A model generated the notes under the pieces. That model saw nothing but the letters and a program-made list of their open reading frames with translations. It searched no databases and was not told where the DNA came from. 64,000 bases of DNA, taken from CBDBBY01 sp965203795 (lineage in GTDB: Bacteria; Pseudomonadota; Alphaproteobacteria; Rhodobacterales; Rhodobacteraceae). The position numbers and the translations under genes are program-made. The DNA lies in contig OZ241915.1 in NCBI GenBank assembly GCA_965203795.1, forward strand, positions 2,976,001 through 3,040,000, written 5' to 3'. Shown piece after piece: positions 1 to 12,084 of this stretch (positions within the stretch are counted from its first letter, which is position 1; each line of letters begins with the position of its first letter).

Positions 1-422
1 GAAAGCGCGTTTGCGAGGCGCTGTCAGGTTTCGGGGACGATGCCATCCGCTAGCACGCCGATCCGGATGCTTGCCGATCGCGGATTGCGGCAGTCTGTTT
101 CGTTTTCTGGCGCTTCGTTTTCGTTCCGGGCTTTTGGGTTCATGTTTCGGGAATGAATGCTTCCTTTTCGGCGCGTGAGGTTCGTGAGGCGAACCTCGGG
201 AACTCTTCCGGCGTTCGGCACCCAAGGGAGCAGCGCGGCCTCACGCGGACGCCGACACCTTCCGCAGGCGGACGGTGAAGCGGTGATCCTCCGCGATCAG
301 CTCAGGCTCGGTGCCGTTGTGCGCACGCATCCCGGAACGATCCTGCTGCGCACTCCCATGCCGCGGGTCCCGATATAGCCGTGCGCGCATCGATGAATTC
401 GATGTGGAAATCTGCGTCTTTT
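1..422. other. No gene recognised
   Basis: This stretch lies downstream of the rRNA operon terminator. Short open frames exist on both strands, but none has a recognisable motif, a good ribosome binding site or a credible protein composition. I see no RNA gene or repeat in it. Confidence 0.4.
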
Positions 423-462
423 CCAATCGAAAGCGCCGCCGAATCATCCGATTCGGCGGCGC
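423..462 (-). terminator. Rho-independent terminator of the rRNA operon
   Basis: Two perfect 12-base arms (433-444 and 451-462) flank a 6-base loop. On the minus strand the stem follows the tRNA-fMet 3' end by about 6 bases and is followed by a short T-rich run (TTTCGATT). Position and shape fit the end of the operon transcript. Confidence 0.75.
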
Positions 463-467
463 CTCGT

Positions 468-545
<78 letters not shown>

Positions 546-613
546 ACGATGCCGGAACAGGACGCGCCGAAACGGCAAGCCCTGCCCCGCGAAGATAGCG
601 AACGCGCTTTCCA

Positions 614-731
614 GGTCTGGCGGCGACCTACTCTCCCACGCCTTAAGACGCAGTACCATCGGCGCTACGGTGCTTAACCGGCGAGTTCGGGATGGGATCG
701 GGTGTTTCACACGTGCCATGACCACCAAACC
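614..731 (-). rRNA. rrf: 5S ribosomal RNA
   Basis: Conserved 5S segments are visible on the minus strand: GGTGGTCATGGC near the 5' end, CCCGATCCCATCCCGAACTC in the middle and GGGAGAGTAGGTCGCCGCC near the 3' end. It sits between 23S and tRNA-fMet. Ends are placed by terminal pairing and may be off by a few bases. Confidence 0.92.
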
Positions 732-789
732 GGGAAAACGCGCGAGCGGCCGAAGCCGCGAATTCCAAGCCCTGCTTTCACCGAACCGA

Positions 790-3648
<2,859 letters not shown>

Positions 3649-3858
3649 TCGGAAAAAGCAAGGCTTCTTCCGATTGTCGAAAACTGCTGCTTCCCGTGCC
3701 CGGTCGCCCGGGCAAGGTTGAGTTTTCTGACTTGGAAAGACTGTTGCCCTGCCGGGCCCAAGGCCCGGCGCGGCGCTGCCCCCACTCGGGCCGCGCCTCG
3801 GCAACGTCTCGTGTTTTCGCTATCTTCACGATTTCAAACAGCCGCCTGGCGGCGGCAT

Positions 3859-3934
3859 TGGTGGAGCGTACCGGAATCGAACCGGTGGCCTCCTGAATGC
3901 AAATCAGACGCTCTCCCGACTGAGCTAACGCCCC
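3859..3934 (-). tRNA. tRNA-Ala (TGC)
   Basis: A 76-base cloverleaf beginning GGGGCGTTAGCTCAG and ending in encoded CCA; the anticodon loop TTTGCAT gives TGC. It is the second tRNA of the 16S-23S spacer in transcription order, the standard spacer position. Confidence 0.96.
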
Positions 3935-3942
3935 GTAAGCCT

Positions 3943-4019
<77 letters not shown>

Positions 4020-4052
4020 TTCGCGGCCCCGCAGCGGCGGCGCCATTCCCGG

Positions 4053-4083
4053 CGTTGAAGAGATATGTGGACAGCCTGGCCTG
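4053..4083 (-). other. 16S processing stem, 3' arm
   Basis: This segment just after the 16S 3' end is an inverted repeat of 5759-5788 just before its 5' end (shared core TTGAAGAGATATG, then C/T and G/A variants compatible with G-U pairs, then CAGC and TGGCC). Such flanking complementary arms form the long stem cut by RNase III in precursor rRNA. This is an inference from complementarity and position. Confidence 0.7.
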
Positions 4084-4148
4084 AATGCCCCGAAGGGCTG
4101 CCAAGTGGCGTCCCGAAGGCGGGCCCGGAGGCCCTCTCGCGGGACGCG

Positions 4149-5625
<1,477 letters not shown>

Positions 5626-5758
5626 AACGCCGTTAAGGCGTTCTTGACGATTGAACCCTCGCACATCGTCGCCGGCCCGAAGGCCGGCTTGAAGCTGACA
5701 CCCGCATCATCAGCCGAAGCCTAGCGGGCCGACATGCTTGGGCGCGCTCGCCGTCACC

Positions 5759-5788
5759 GGCCAAGCTGCCCGCATATCTCTTCAATTC
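5759..5788 (-). other. 16S processing stem, 5' arm
   Basis: Leader segment complementary to 4053-4083; together they would enclose the 16S RNA in a long RNase III stem. It lies between boxA and the 16S 5' end. Confidence 0.7.
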
Positions 5789-5794
5789 CAAAAA

Positions 5795-5806
5795 TGTCAA
5801 AGAGCG
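5795..5806 (-). promoter_or_regulatory. boxA antitermination site of the rRNA leader
   Basis: The minus strand reads CGCTCTTTGACA, a one- or two-base variant of the bacterial rRNA boxA TGCTCTTTAACA. It lies about 170 bases upstream of 16S and next to the processing stem. boxA recruits NusB/NusE to prevent premature termination. Confidence 0.75.
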
Positions 5807-5908
5807 TGAAGAAGAACACCCGTGCGTCGTTCGTTGCCCGCCGCACGGCATGCTCTGCCCCATTGGTATCGCCCTTCGTCGCGTCGCCGCTCCTAAGGCA
5901 TCGACCTC

Positions 5909-5936
5909 GTTATCGGAGCCTTCCCGGCTTTGCAAG
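5909..5936 (-). promoter_or_regulatory. Probable rRNA operon promoter
   Basis: On the minus strand CTTGCA (5931-5936) and GATAAC (5909-5914) are 16 bases apart. An A-tract (complement of 5959-5967) lies upstream, where an UP element would be. The site is about 100 bases upstream of boxA. Other promoters could exist; the call rests on hexamers and spacing only. Confidence 0.45.
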
Positions 5937-6010
5937 CGCTTTTTTCGCGCTCCGCGAATTTTTTTCGCCGGGCGCCGTTGCCCAAGCGCAGCAGGCGTTC
6001 CGCCGCCGCC

Positions 6011-6691
6011 TCAGGCCGACGAGGCCTCGCGCCGCCCGTCCGCCGCTCCGCCGGGCTTCCGGCTCCGGGGCGACCTCGGCCCTCTGGGCTTCCTGTTGGC
6101 GGCCCACCACGCGCGGAACGAAAGCAGCAGAGCGACGATGAGAGCGTAGACGATCGGCTCCGTGGGCCACGCCTTCACGACGAGCAGGTAGTGCAGCGCT
6201 CCCGCCGCCGCGGCCACGTAGGCAAGCCTGTGGAGCTTGTTCCATTTCATCGAGCCCAGCCTGCGCAGGGAAAAATTGTTGGAGGTGGCCGCGAGCGGGA
6301 TCATCGCCAGAAAGCCGACCATGCCTATCGTGATGTAGGGCCGTTCAACGATCTCCTCCCAGATCGCTGCCCAGTCGAACCGCTGGTCCAAGGCCGTCCA
6401 GGTCAGGAAATGCGCGACCACGTAAACGAACGCCACCACCCCGATCGCGCGGCGGAACTTCAGCAGGCTGACGCCGGCCCAGCGGCGGATCGGCGTGATC
6501 AGCAGCGTAAGGATGATCAGCTGCAGTGCCGTTTGGCCCAGCATGTGCTCCAGAGCGAGCAGCGGGTCGGGGCCGAGCCCGCCGGTCAGCGCCTGGTAGA
6601 ACGCCACGATGCCCGGCAGGGGGAGCAGCACGTAGAGCGGCCATGCCGGAATCTTCCGGAGCCAGCCGTTGATGGTCTGGGAAACGGCCAC
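6011..6691 (-). CDS. msrQ: MsrQ, heme-binding membrane subunit of periplasmic methionine sulfoxide reductase
   Basis: MsrQ passes electrons from the respiratory chain or cytoplasmic flavin to MsrP for repair of oxidised methionine in periplasmic proteins. The product is about 226 residues with five or six hydrophobic helices, including FRRAIGVVAFVYVVAHFLTW and KWNKLHRLAYVAAAAGALHY. The histidines in VVAHFL, NKLHRL and GALHYL fit the heme ligands of the ferric-reductase-like domain. The GTG at 6689-6691 is chosen as start because it lies 2 bases after the msrP stop; an ATG-initiated reading would run far into msrP. The last 25 residues are Arg/Ser/Pro-rich and variable. Co-transcribed with msrP. 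Confidence 0.92.
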   Translation of the reverse strand: MAVSQTINGWLRKIPAWPLYVLLPLPGIVAFYQALTGGLGPDPLLALEHMLGQTALQLIILTLLITPIRRWAGVSLLKFRRAIGVVAFVYVVAHFLTWTALDQRFDWAAIWEEIVERPYITIGMVGFLAMIPLAATSNNFSLRRLGSMKWNKLHRLAYVAAAAGALHYLLVVKAWPTEPIVYALIVALLLSFRAWWAANRKPRGPRSPRSRKPGGAADGRREASSA

Positions 6692-6693
6692 GG

Positions 6694-7632
6694 TCAGTAG
6701 TTCGTGGCGAGATCCATGCCGGCGTACATGTCCGCGACCTCGTCGCCGTAGCCGTTGAACATCATCGTTTCCATGCGCCGCGCGAACAGCCCGGCTCCGA
6801 TCCTCCGCTCGGTCGCCTGCGACCACCTCGGGTGGTCGACCTCCGGATTGACGTTCGAATAGAATCCGTACTCCCGCGGCGCCTGCATGTTCCACGTGGT
6901 CTCGGGCATCTCGGACGTGAGCGAAATCCTCACGATCGACTTTATGGACTTGAACCCGTACTTCCAAGGAACGACCAATCGGATCGGCGCGCCGTTCTGG
7001 TTCGGAAGGTCCTCGCCGTAAAGGCCTACGGCCAGGATCGTCAGGGGGTGCATGGCCTCGTCGAGGCGAAGCCCTTCCCGGTACGGCCAGTCCAGCAGCC
7101 TCGAGCGCTGCCCGACCATCTCATCGGGCCTGACAAGGGTTTCGAACGCGACGTACTTAGCGCCGGAGCCGGGCTCGACCCGGGCCAGGAAGTCGGCCAG
7201 CGGAAACCCGACCCAAGGGACGATCATCGACCAGGCCTCGACGCATCTGAGCCGGTAGATGCGCTCCTCCATGGTCATGCCCTTGATCACGTCCTCGTAG
7301 GCGTAGTCCCCGGGCTTTCCAACGTCGCCGTCCACCTTGATCGTCCAAGGCGAGGTTGTGAGCGCCGATGCCCTGTCCTTCGGATCGTCCTTGCCCGTGC
7401 CGAATTCGTAAAAGTTGTTGTAGCTGGTGATGTCGTCGAACGAGTTCGGCTCCTCGTCGGTCGAGAACGCACTCGGCCGGATGTTCGGGATCGGCGCGCT
7501 CGACGCGGGTCCGGCGATGCTCCCGGCAATGACTGCGCCGCCCGCTCCGAAGACCAAGCTTCTCCGGTTCAGCCAGACCGATTTCGGCGTTACGTCCGAG
7601 TGCTTGAGGTCCGTCCTGAATCTGTACGCCAT
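6694..7632 (-). CDS. msrP: MsrP, molybdopterin-dependent methionine sulfoxide reductase catalytic subunit
   Basis: MsrP (formerly YedY) reduces methionine sulfoxide in periplasmic proteins using a mono-oxo molybdenum cofactor. The 312-residue protein has a twin-arginine signal (NRRSLVFGAG, residues 22-31) followed by a hydrophobic segment and an Ala-rich cleavage region. The Mo-ligand cysteine lies in YRLRCVEAWSM at about residue 130, followed by WVGFPL typical of the sulfite-oxidase fold. It is first in a two-gene operon with msrQ. Length is normal. Confidence 0.95.
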   Translation of the reverse strand: MAYRFRTDLKHSDVTPKSVWLNRRSLVFGAGGAVIAGSIAGPASSAPIPNIRPSAFSTDEEPNSFDDITSYNNFYEFGTGKDDPKDRASALTTSPWTIKVDGDVGKPGDYAYEDVIKGMTMEERIYRLRCVEAWSMIVPWVGFPLADFLARVEPGSGAKYVAFETLVRPDEMVGQRSRLLDWPYREGLRLDEAMHPLTILAVGLYGEDLPNQNGAPIRLVVPWKYGFKSIKSIVRISLTSEMPETTWNMQAPREYGFYSNVNPEVDHPRWSQATERRIGAGLFARRMETMMFNGYGDEVADMYAGMDLATNY

Positions 7633-7775
7633 TTCCGTTTCCCCCGCCTGTGATCCATTGCGCGCTTGGCAGTCCTATTGGACATGGTGGCGGCATTCAA
7701 TGCGAATCCGATCACGAACCCGTTGCCCGGGTTCGCGACCGGCGGAATCGCGGGGGCGCGGGACTTCCGCGCCCC

Positions 7776-10388
7776 TCAGTGCAGGGTGGCCTCGGTCGGC
7801 GGCATAGGGCAGGAATCCGAATTCCCGATCATCAGGCCGTTTTCGCCGTCGACGCCAACGCGGACGGTGTCGCCGTCCTTCAGGAAGCCGGAGAGCAGCG
7901 CCTGCGCCAGCGGGTTCTGCAGGCTGTCCTGAATGACCCGCTTCAACGGCCGCGCGCCGTACGCCGGATCGTACCCTTTGGAAGCAAGCCACTCCTTGGC
8001 CCCGTCCTTGACCGAGAGCGAAAGCCCTTTGTCTTCAAGGCGCTTCTCGAGCAGCCGCAGCTGAATGTCGACGATCCGGCCCATGTTCGCCGGCGTAAGC
8101 CGCTCGAACAGAATGATTTCGTCCAAGCGGTTGAGGAATTCCGGCCGGAAGCTCGCCCTGACCTCCTGCATCACCAGGTCCTTCACGGAGTCCGCCCGGC
8201 TCTCCAAGGGCAGTTCCGAGAACGCTTGCGCGCCGAGGTTCGACGTCATCACGATGAGCGTCTGCTTGAAATCCGCCGTGCGGCCCTGCCCGTCCGTCAG
8301 GACCCCGTCGTCCAGAACCTGCAGCAGCACGTTGAACACGGACGGATGGGCCTTCTCCATCTCGTCGAAGAGCACGACCTGGTACGGCCTGCGCCGGACC
8401 GCTTCCGTAAGCGTGCCTCCGTCGTCGTATCCGACATAGCCGGGCGGTGCGCCGATCAGCCTCGCAACCGAATGCCGCTCCATGAATTCCGACATGTCGA
8501 ATCGCACGAGCGCGGATTCATCGTCGAACAGGAATTCCGCAAGCGCCTTGGTCAGCTCCGTTTTCCCGACGCCTGTGGGGCCGAGGAACAGGAACGACCC
8601 CAGCGGGCGGTCTGGATCGTTGAGCCCGGCCCGGGCTCTTCGAACCGCATTCGACACCGCTTTCACGGCGGCATCCTGCGCGACAACCCGGTCGCCGAGC
8701 TTCGCTTCCATCTTGATGAGCCGTTCGCGCTCGCCCTCGAGCATCTTCGAGGTCGGCACGCCGGTCCAGCGTTCGACGATGGCCGCAATTTGCTCGGGCG
8801 ACACCGCCTCCTCAAGCATCGCGGCCTCGCGCGCCAACTCGGCGTCGGCGATCCGTTTTTCCAAGCTTGGAATGATGCCGTGCTTGATCTCGCCGGCCCG
8901 CGCCAAATCCCCTTCCCGCGTGACGCGGTCCAGTTCGATCCTTGCGTCGTCCAGCTGCTTCTTCAAATCCCGCTCCGCAGCCAGCTTGGCCCTTTCAGAC
9001 CGCCATTTCTCGGACAGCTTCGACGACTCGCTCTGCAGCCTGCCCAGTTCCGACTCGATGTTCCGCAGCCTTTCCTTCGAGGCTTCGTCCGATTCCTTCT
9101 TGAGAGCCTCGGCCTCAATCTGCTTCTGGAGCAGCTCCCTGTCGATCGCGTCGAGCTCCTCCGGCTTCGAATCGATGCCCATGCGCAGCCTGCTGGACGC
9201 TTCGTCCACAAGGTCGATCGCCTTGTCCGGGAGAAACCTGTCGGTGATGTAGCGGTGCGAAAGCGTCGCCGCCGCGACCAGCGCCGCGTCCGATATCCGC
9301 ACGCCGTGGTGCAGCTCGTACTTCTCCTTGATCCCGCGCAGGATCGAAACCGTGTCGGCCACCGTCGGCTCCTGGATCACGAGCGGCTGGAACCGGCGGG
9401 CCAAGGCGGCATCCTTTTCGATGTTCTTCCGGTACTCGTCCAAAGTCGTCGCGCCGATGCAGTGAAGCTCGCCTCTGGCCAAAGCGGGCTTCAACAGATT
9501 GGAGGCGTCCATGGCCCCCTCGGTCTTTCCCGCTCCGACCAGCGTATGCATCTCGTCGATGAACAGGATGATTTCGCCTGCCGCGCCCGTGACCTCCGAC
9601 AGCACGCCCTTCAGGCGCTCCTCAAATTCGCCGCGGTACTTCGCCCCGGCGATCAGCGATCCCATGTCGAGCGCCAGCAGCCGCTTGTCCCTAAGGCGTT
9701 CGGGCACGTCTCCCGCCACGATCCTGAGCGCGAGTCCCTCGGCGATCTTCGTCTTGCCCACTCCCGGCTCGCCGATCAGCACCGGGTTGTTCTTTGTCCG
9801 GCGGCTGATCACCTGCATCGTGCGGCGGATTTCGTCGTCCCGCCCTACGATCGGATCGATCCTTCCGTCCCGCACGTCCTGGGTGATGTCGCGCGCGTAC
9901 CTCTTGAGCGCTTCGAATCCGCCTTCGGCCGACGCGCTGTCCGCGGTGCGCCCGCGGCGCATCTTCCTGATCACCGAGCTCAGCTTTTTCGCGGTTGCGC
10001 CCAGTTTCCTGAGAACATCAGAGGCGCTGGAATCCACGGCGGCCAGTGCCACCAGCATCCATTCCGCGGGAACATGCGCGTCGCCAGCTTCCTTCGAAAG
10101 CTTCTGCGCCTCCTGAAGCACCTGCAGCGTCTCCCGCGAGGTGAACAGGCGCCCTTGGCCGCCCGCGACCGCCGGCTCCTTCGAAACCGCCAGATCCGTT
10201 TGGCGCCTCGCGTCCGCGGCATCGACCCCCGCCTCTCCGATCAGGCGAACGGCGTAGCCGTCCGGCTCATCCAGCAGCGCCTTCAGCAGGTGCACCGGCT
10301 GCAGCTGCTGGTGGCTTTCGCCCGTCGCGATCGAATGCGCGGACTCGATTATCTTCCTCGATAGATCGGTGAATTGCTCGAGGTTCAT
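7776..10388 (-). CDS. clpB: ClpB, ATP-dependent disaggregase
   Basis: ClpB works with DnaK to pull apart aggregated proteins in the cytoplasm. The 870-residue product has the full layout: Clp N-domain (about 1-145), first AAA module with Walker A GEPGVGKT (206-213) and Walker B LFIDEMH, a long charged coiled-coil middle domain (about 410-520), and second AAA module with GPTGVGKTE. The C-terminal D2-small domain is complete. The start is supported by AAGGAG 7 bases upstream. A sigma-32-like promoter lies at 10461-10489, so it is probably heat-induced. The antisense strand has a 900-codon open frame that is only a shadow. Confidence 0.98.
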   Translation of the reverse strand: MNLEQFTDLSRKIIESAHSIATGESHQQLQPVHLLKALLDEPDGYAVRLIGEAGVDAADARRQTDLAVSKEPAVAGGQGRLFTSRETLQVLQEAQKLSKEAGDAHVPAEWMLVALAAVDSSASDVLRKLGATAKKLSSVIRKMRRGRTADSASAEGGFEALKRYARDITQDVRDGRIDPIVGRDDEIRRTMQVISRRTKNNPVLIGEPGVGKTKIAEGLALRIVAGDVPERLRDKRLLALDMGSLIAGAKYRGEFEERLKGVLSEVTGAAGEIILFIDEMHTLVGAGKTEGAMDASNLLKPALARGELHCIGATTLDEYRKNIEKDAALARRFQPLVIQEPTVADTVSILRGIKEKYELHHGVRISDAALVAAATLSHRYITDRFLPDKAIDLVDEASSRLRMGIDSKPEELDAIDRELLQKQIEAEALKKESDEASKERLRNIESELGRLQSESSKLSEKWRSERAKLAAERDLKKQLDDARIELDRVTREGDLARAGEIKHGIIPSLEKRIADAELAREAAMLEEAVSPEQIAAIVERWTGVPTSKMLEGERERLIKMEAKLGDRVVAQDAAVKAVSNAVRRARAGLNDPDRPLGSFLFLGPTGVGKTELTKALAEFLFDDESALVRFDMSEFMERHSVARLIGAPPGYVGYDDGGTLTEAVRRRPYQVVLFDEMEKAHPSVFNVLLQVLDDGVLTDGQGRTADFKQTLIVMTSNLGAQAFSELPLESRADSVKDLVMQEVRASFRPEFLNRLDEIILFERLTPANMGRIVDIQLRLLEKRLEDKGLSLSVKDGAKEWLASKGYDPAYGARPLKRVIQDSLQNPLAQALLSGFLKDGDTVRVGVDGENGLMIGNSDSCPMPPTEATLH

Positions 10389-10460
10389 CTTTTTCTCCTT
10401 GCAAGCGCTCGCGGAATCCAGCGCCCGTCACCGGCGCGCGTTGTGCAAGCCTCGTTGTTC

Positions 10461-10489
10461 ATGTGGGGTTCGGACAGCCGCTTCGCAAG
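10461..10489 (-). promoter_or_regulatory. RpoH (heat-shock) promoter of clpB
   Basis: The minus strand reads CTTGCGA (10483-10489), 14 bases, then CCCCACAT (10461-10468). This fits the RpoH consensus CTTGAAA-N(11-16)-CCCCATNT with few mismatches. It ends about 70 bases before the clpB start. No other -35/-10 pair nearby fits as well. Confidence 0.7.
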
Positions 10490-10624
10490 GCGGCGGGCCC
10501 CGCATTGGTTCGGAGCGACGTCCCGGACCGGAGCGTTCCGGGATGGCCCCAATGCTGGTGACAGCCCCATTGGCAACCCGCCGAAAGCTGCAACGCGAAC
10601 CGGCGTGAAGCGGGTGCATCCCAT

Positions 10625-10790
10625 TTTGTGTAAACCGTCTGCAAGCGGACCATCGGAAGCCGGACCCGACCGGCAATCCGCGCTTCCGGCAGGGGTCGTA
10701 GCGCATCCGGTCCTTGTTCGCCTCCATGTAGCGGACGCAGGTCTCGTCGGCCTCGTCGCGGTGGCGGTGCGGCTTCAGGCCGGCGACGGC
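10625..10790 (-). pseudogene. Transposase C-terminal fragment
   Basis: In one minus-strand frame the translation contains YMEANKDRMRYDPCRKRGLP followed by VGSG and SACRRF. This matches the conserved C-terminal block of ISKra4-type transposases (YxxxNxxRMxYxxYRxxGxPxGSG then a Glu-Ser-Ala-Cys-like stretch). The catalytic core upstream is absent and the usual VE before SAC is replaced by FRW, consistent with decay. It runs into the left inverted repeat. Confidence 0.65.
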
Positions 10791-10978
10791 GGGACCGACC
10801 CGCCCGCCCCGACCTCCCGGCAGCGCACACGGCCGCCCTCGCGCCAATACTCCGTGCAAACGCCGCCGGCCTTGCGGATCACAGGGGGATGCTCCGCCGC
10901 CTCCTCGTCCGTCAAGCTTCGCATATGCGCCACCGTGTACGGATGGCGGAACTCCGGATCCTTCGTCTTGCCTGACAT
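10775..10978 (-). CDS. Small hypothetical protein inside the IS remnant
   Basis: A 67-codon frame starting ATG at 10978, preceded by AGCGGAGGC. Its charged N-terminal half (KTKDPEFRHPYTVAHMRSL and TDEEAAEHPPVIRK) looks protein-like; the last 20 residues are low-complexity and may be out-of-frame sequence beyond a deletion junction. I do not recognise it. It may be the N-terminal part of an original element gene joined to the transposase tail by the deletion. Confidence 0.35.
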   Translation of the reverse strand: MSGKTKDPEFRHPYTVAHMRSLTDEEAAEHPPVIRKAGGVCTEYWREGGRVRCREVGAGGSVPPSPA

Positions 10979-11275
10979 GATGCCTCCGCTGCTCGCGCCC
11001 GGATGCGCGGCGCCCGCCGTTCGCGGGTCTTCGGCAGGCGCGCCGGTCCCGGCCAACGCCGGGACAGCGGAACAGGCTCAACCCAAAATTTGGACCGCAC
11101 CCTCGCCGTCAAATGCTGCATCAATGGCTACAGCTGGACCGGCTTCCTTGATTGGAGGGCTTGCCACGGCGCTGCCACCTGACCACAAAAATGGGATGCA
11201 CCCGCGTGAAGCCGCTCGATTGAAAGCCACTGGACGGAATGATAGTGGTGAGATGATGCAGACATTCGAACTCGA

Positions 11276-11977
11276 ATGACCGGATCAGACGATCGTCTTA
11301 TTGTCGCGCTTGACGTCGAGGACAGCGAGTCCGCAAACGCGCTGGTGCAGCGGATTGGCGGCGCAGCGCATTTCTTTAAAATCGGTATGGGCTTGCTGGC
11401 GACTAGCGTGATGGAAGTCGTGCGGACACTCGCCGACGATCCTGTCCAAAAAAAAATATTCCTTGATCTCAAGCTGTTCGATATCGGCGCCACGGTTGAA
11501 GCTGCCGTCCGCAGAATTTCCAGCGTGGGTCCCGATTTGCTTACAGTGCACGGAGACCCGCAGGTGGTAAGGGCCGCCGTGGAGGGCCGCGGAAACAGCA
11601 AAACCAAAATCCTCGCGGTTACGGTGCTGACCTCAATGGACCGCACCGATCTGAACGAGGCACTGGTAAAGAAAGGGGACGCCGCCGACATCGCTGTCGA
11701 GCGCGCTAAGCTTGCGCTTGAGGCGGGCGCGGACGGCGTCATCTGCTCGCCGCGCGAAATCCGCCGCATCCGCTCGTTGCCGGAAGCCGAAGGAAAGCTG
11801 ATCGTGACGCCGGGAATTCGGCCAGCGGCGGCCGATTCCAACGACCAGAAGCGAACCGCGACGCCAAGGCAGGCATTGGAAGCGGGCGCGGACCACATTG
11901 TCGTGGGCCGCCCGATCACACAGGCGGCCTGTCCCCGAACCGCGACGCTTGAAATCGTGTCGGAGTTCCCCCGCTAA
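11276..11977 (+). CDS. pyrF: Orotidine 5'-phosphate decarboxylase
   Basis: PyrF converts OMP to UMP, the last step of de novo UMP synthesis. The 233-residue protein has the TIM-barrel motifs: substrate aspartate in IVALDVED near the N-terminus, the catalytic DLKLFD segment (about residues 64-69, D-x-K-x-x-D), VTPGIRP in the phosphate loop and VVGRPIT near the C-terminus. Length is typical of bacterial short forms. The start ATG lies 64 bases after the target duplication of the upstream IS remnant, so the insertion may have changed its promoter. Confidence 0.95.
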   Translation: MTGSDDRLIVALDVEDSESANALVQRIGGAAHFFKIGMGLLATSVMEVVRTLADDPVQKKIFLDLKLFDIGATVEAAVRRISSVGPDLLTVHGDPQVVRAAVEGRGNSKTKILAVTVLTSMDRTDLNEALVKKGDAADIAVERAKLALEAGADGVICSPREIRRIRSLPEAEGKLIVTPGIRPAAADSNDQKRTATPRQALEAGADHIVVGRPITQAACPRTATLEIVSEFPR

Positions 11978-12084
11978 GCTGCGCCAGCGCAATTCCTCCC
12001 GGCCGGTTTTGGAGAATTCCAGCCAATTCCGGTAGCATCCAAGCCACACTGACGCGCAACGGAATCGGCCCGGGACCCACCGAA

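Larger units (their letters stand above)
10612..11203. mobile_element. Internally deleted ISKra4-like insertion remnant
   Basis: The element is 592 bp. Its ends are inverted repeats: GGGTGCATCCCATTTTGTG at 10612-10630 and the complement of the same motif at 11184-11203. It is flanked by a perfect 9-bp direct repeat GCGTGAAGC at 10603-10611 and 11204-11212, the expected target duplication. Next to the left end, on the minus strand, is a transposase C-terminal fragment. Active relatives are 1.4 kb or longer, so most of the transposase is missing. Assignment to the ISKra4 group rests on the transposase motif and the 9-bp duplication; the boundaries are directly visible. Confidence 0.75.

Noticed and set aside
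7650..10364. A 904-codon open frame antisense to clpB
   Set aside because: ClpB on the minus strand has all family motifs; the plus-strand translation is Arg/Leu/His-rich with no motif and arises from GC-rich codon bias.
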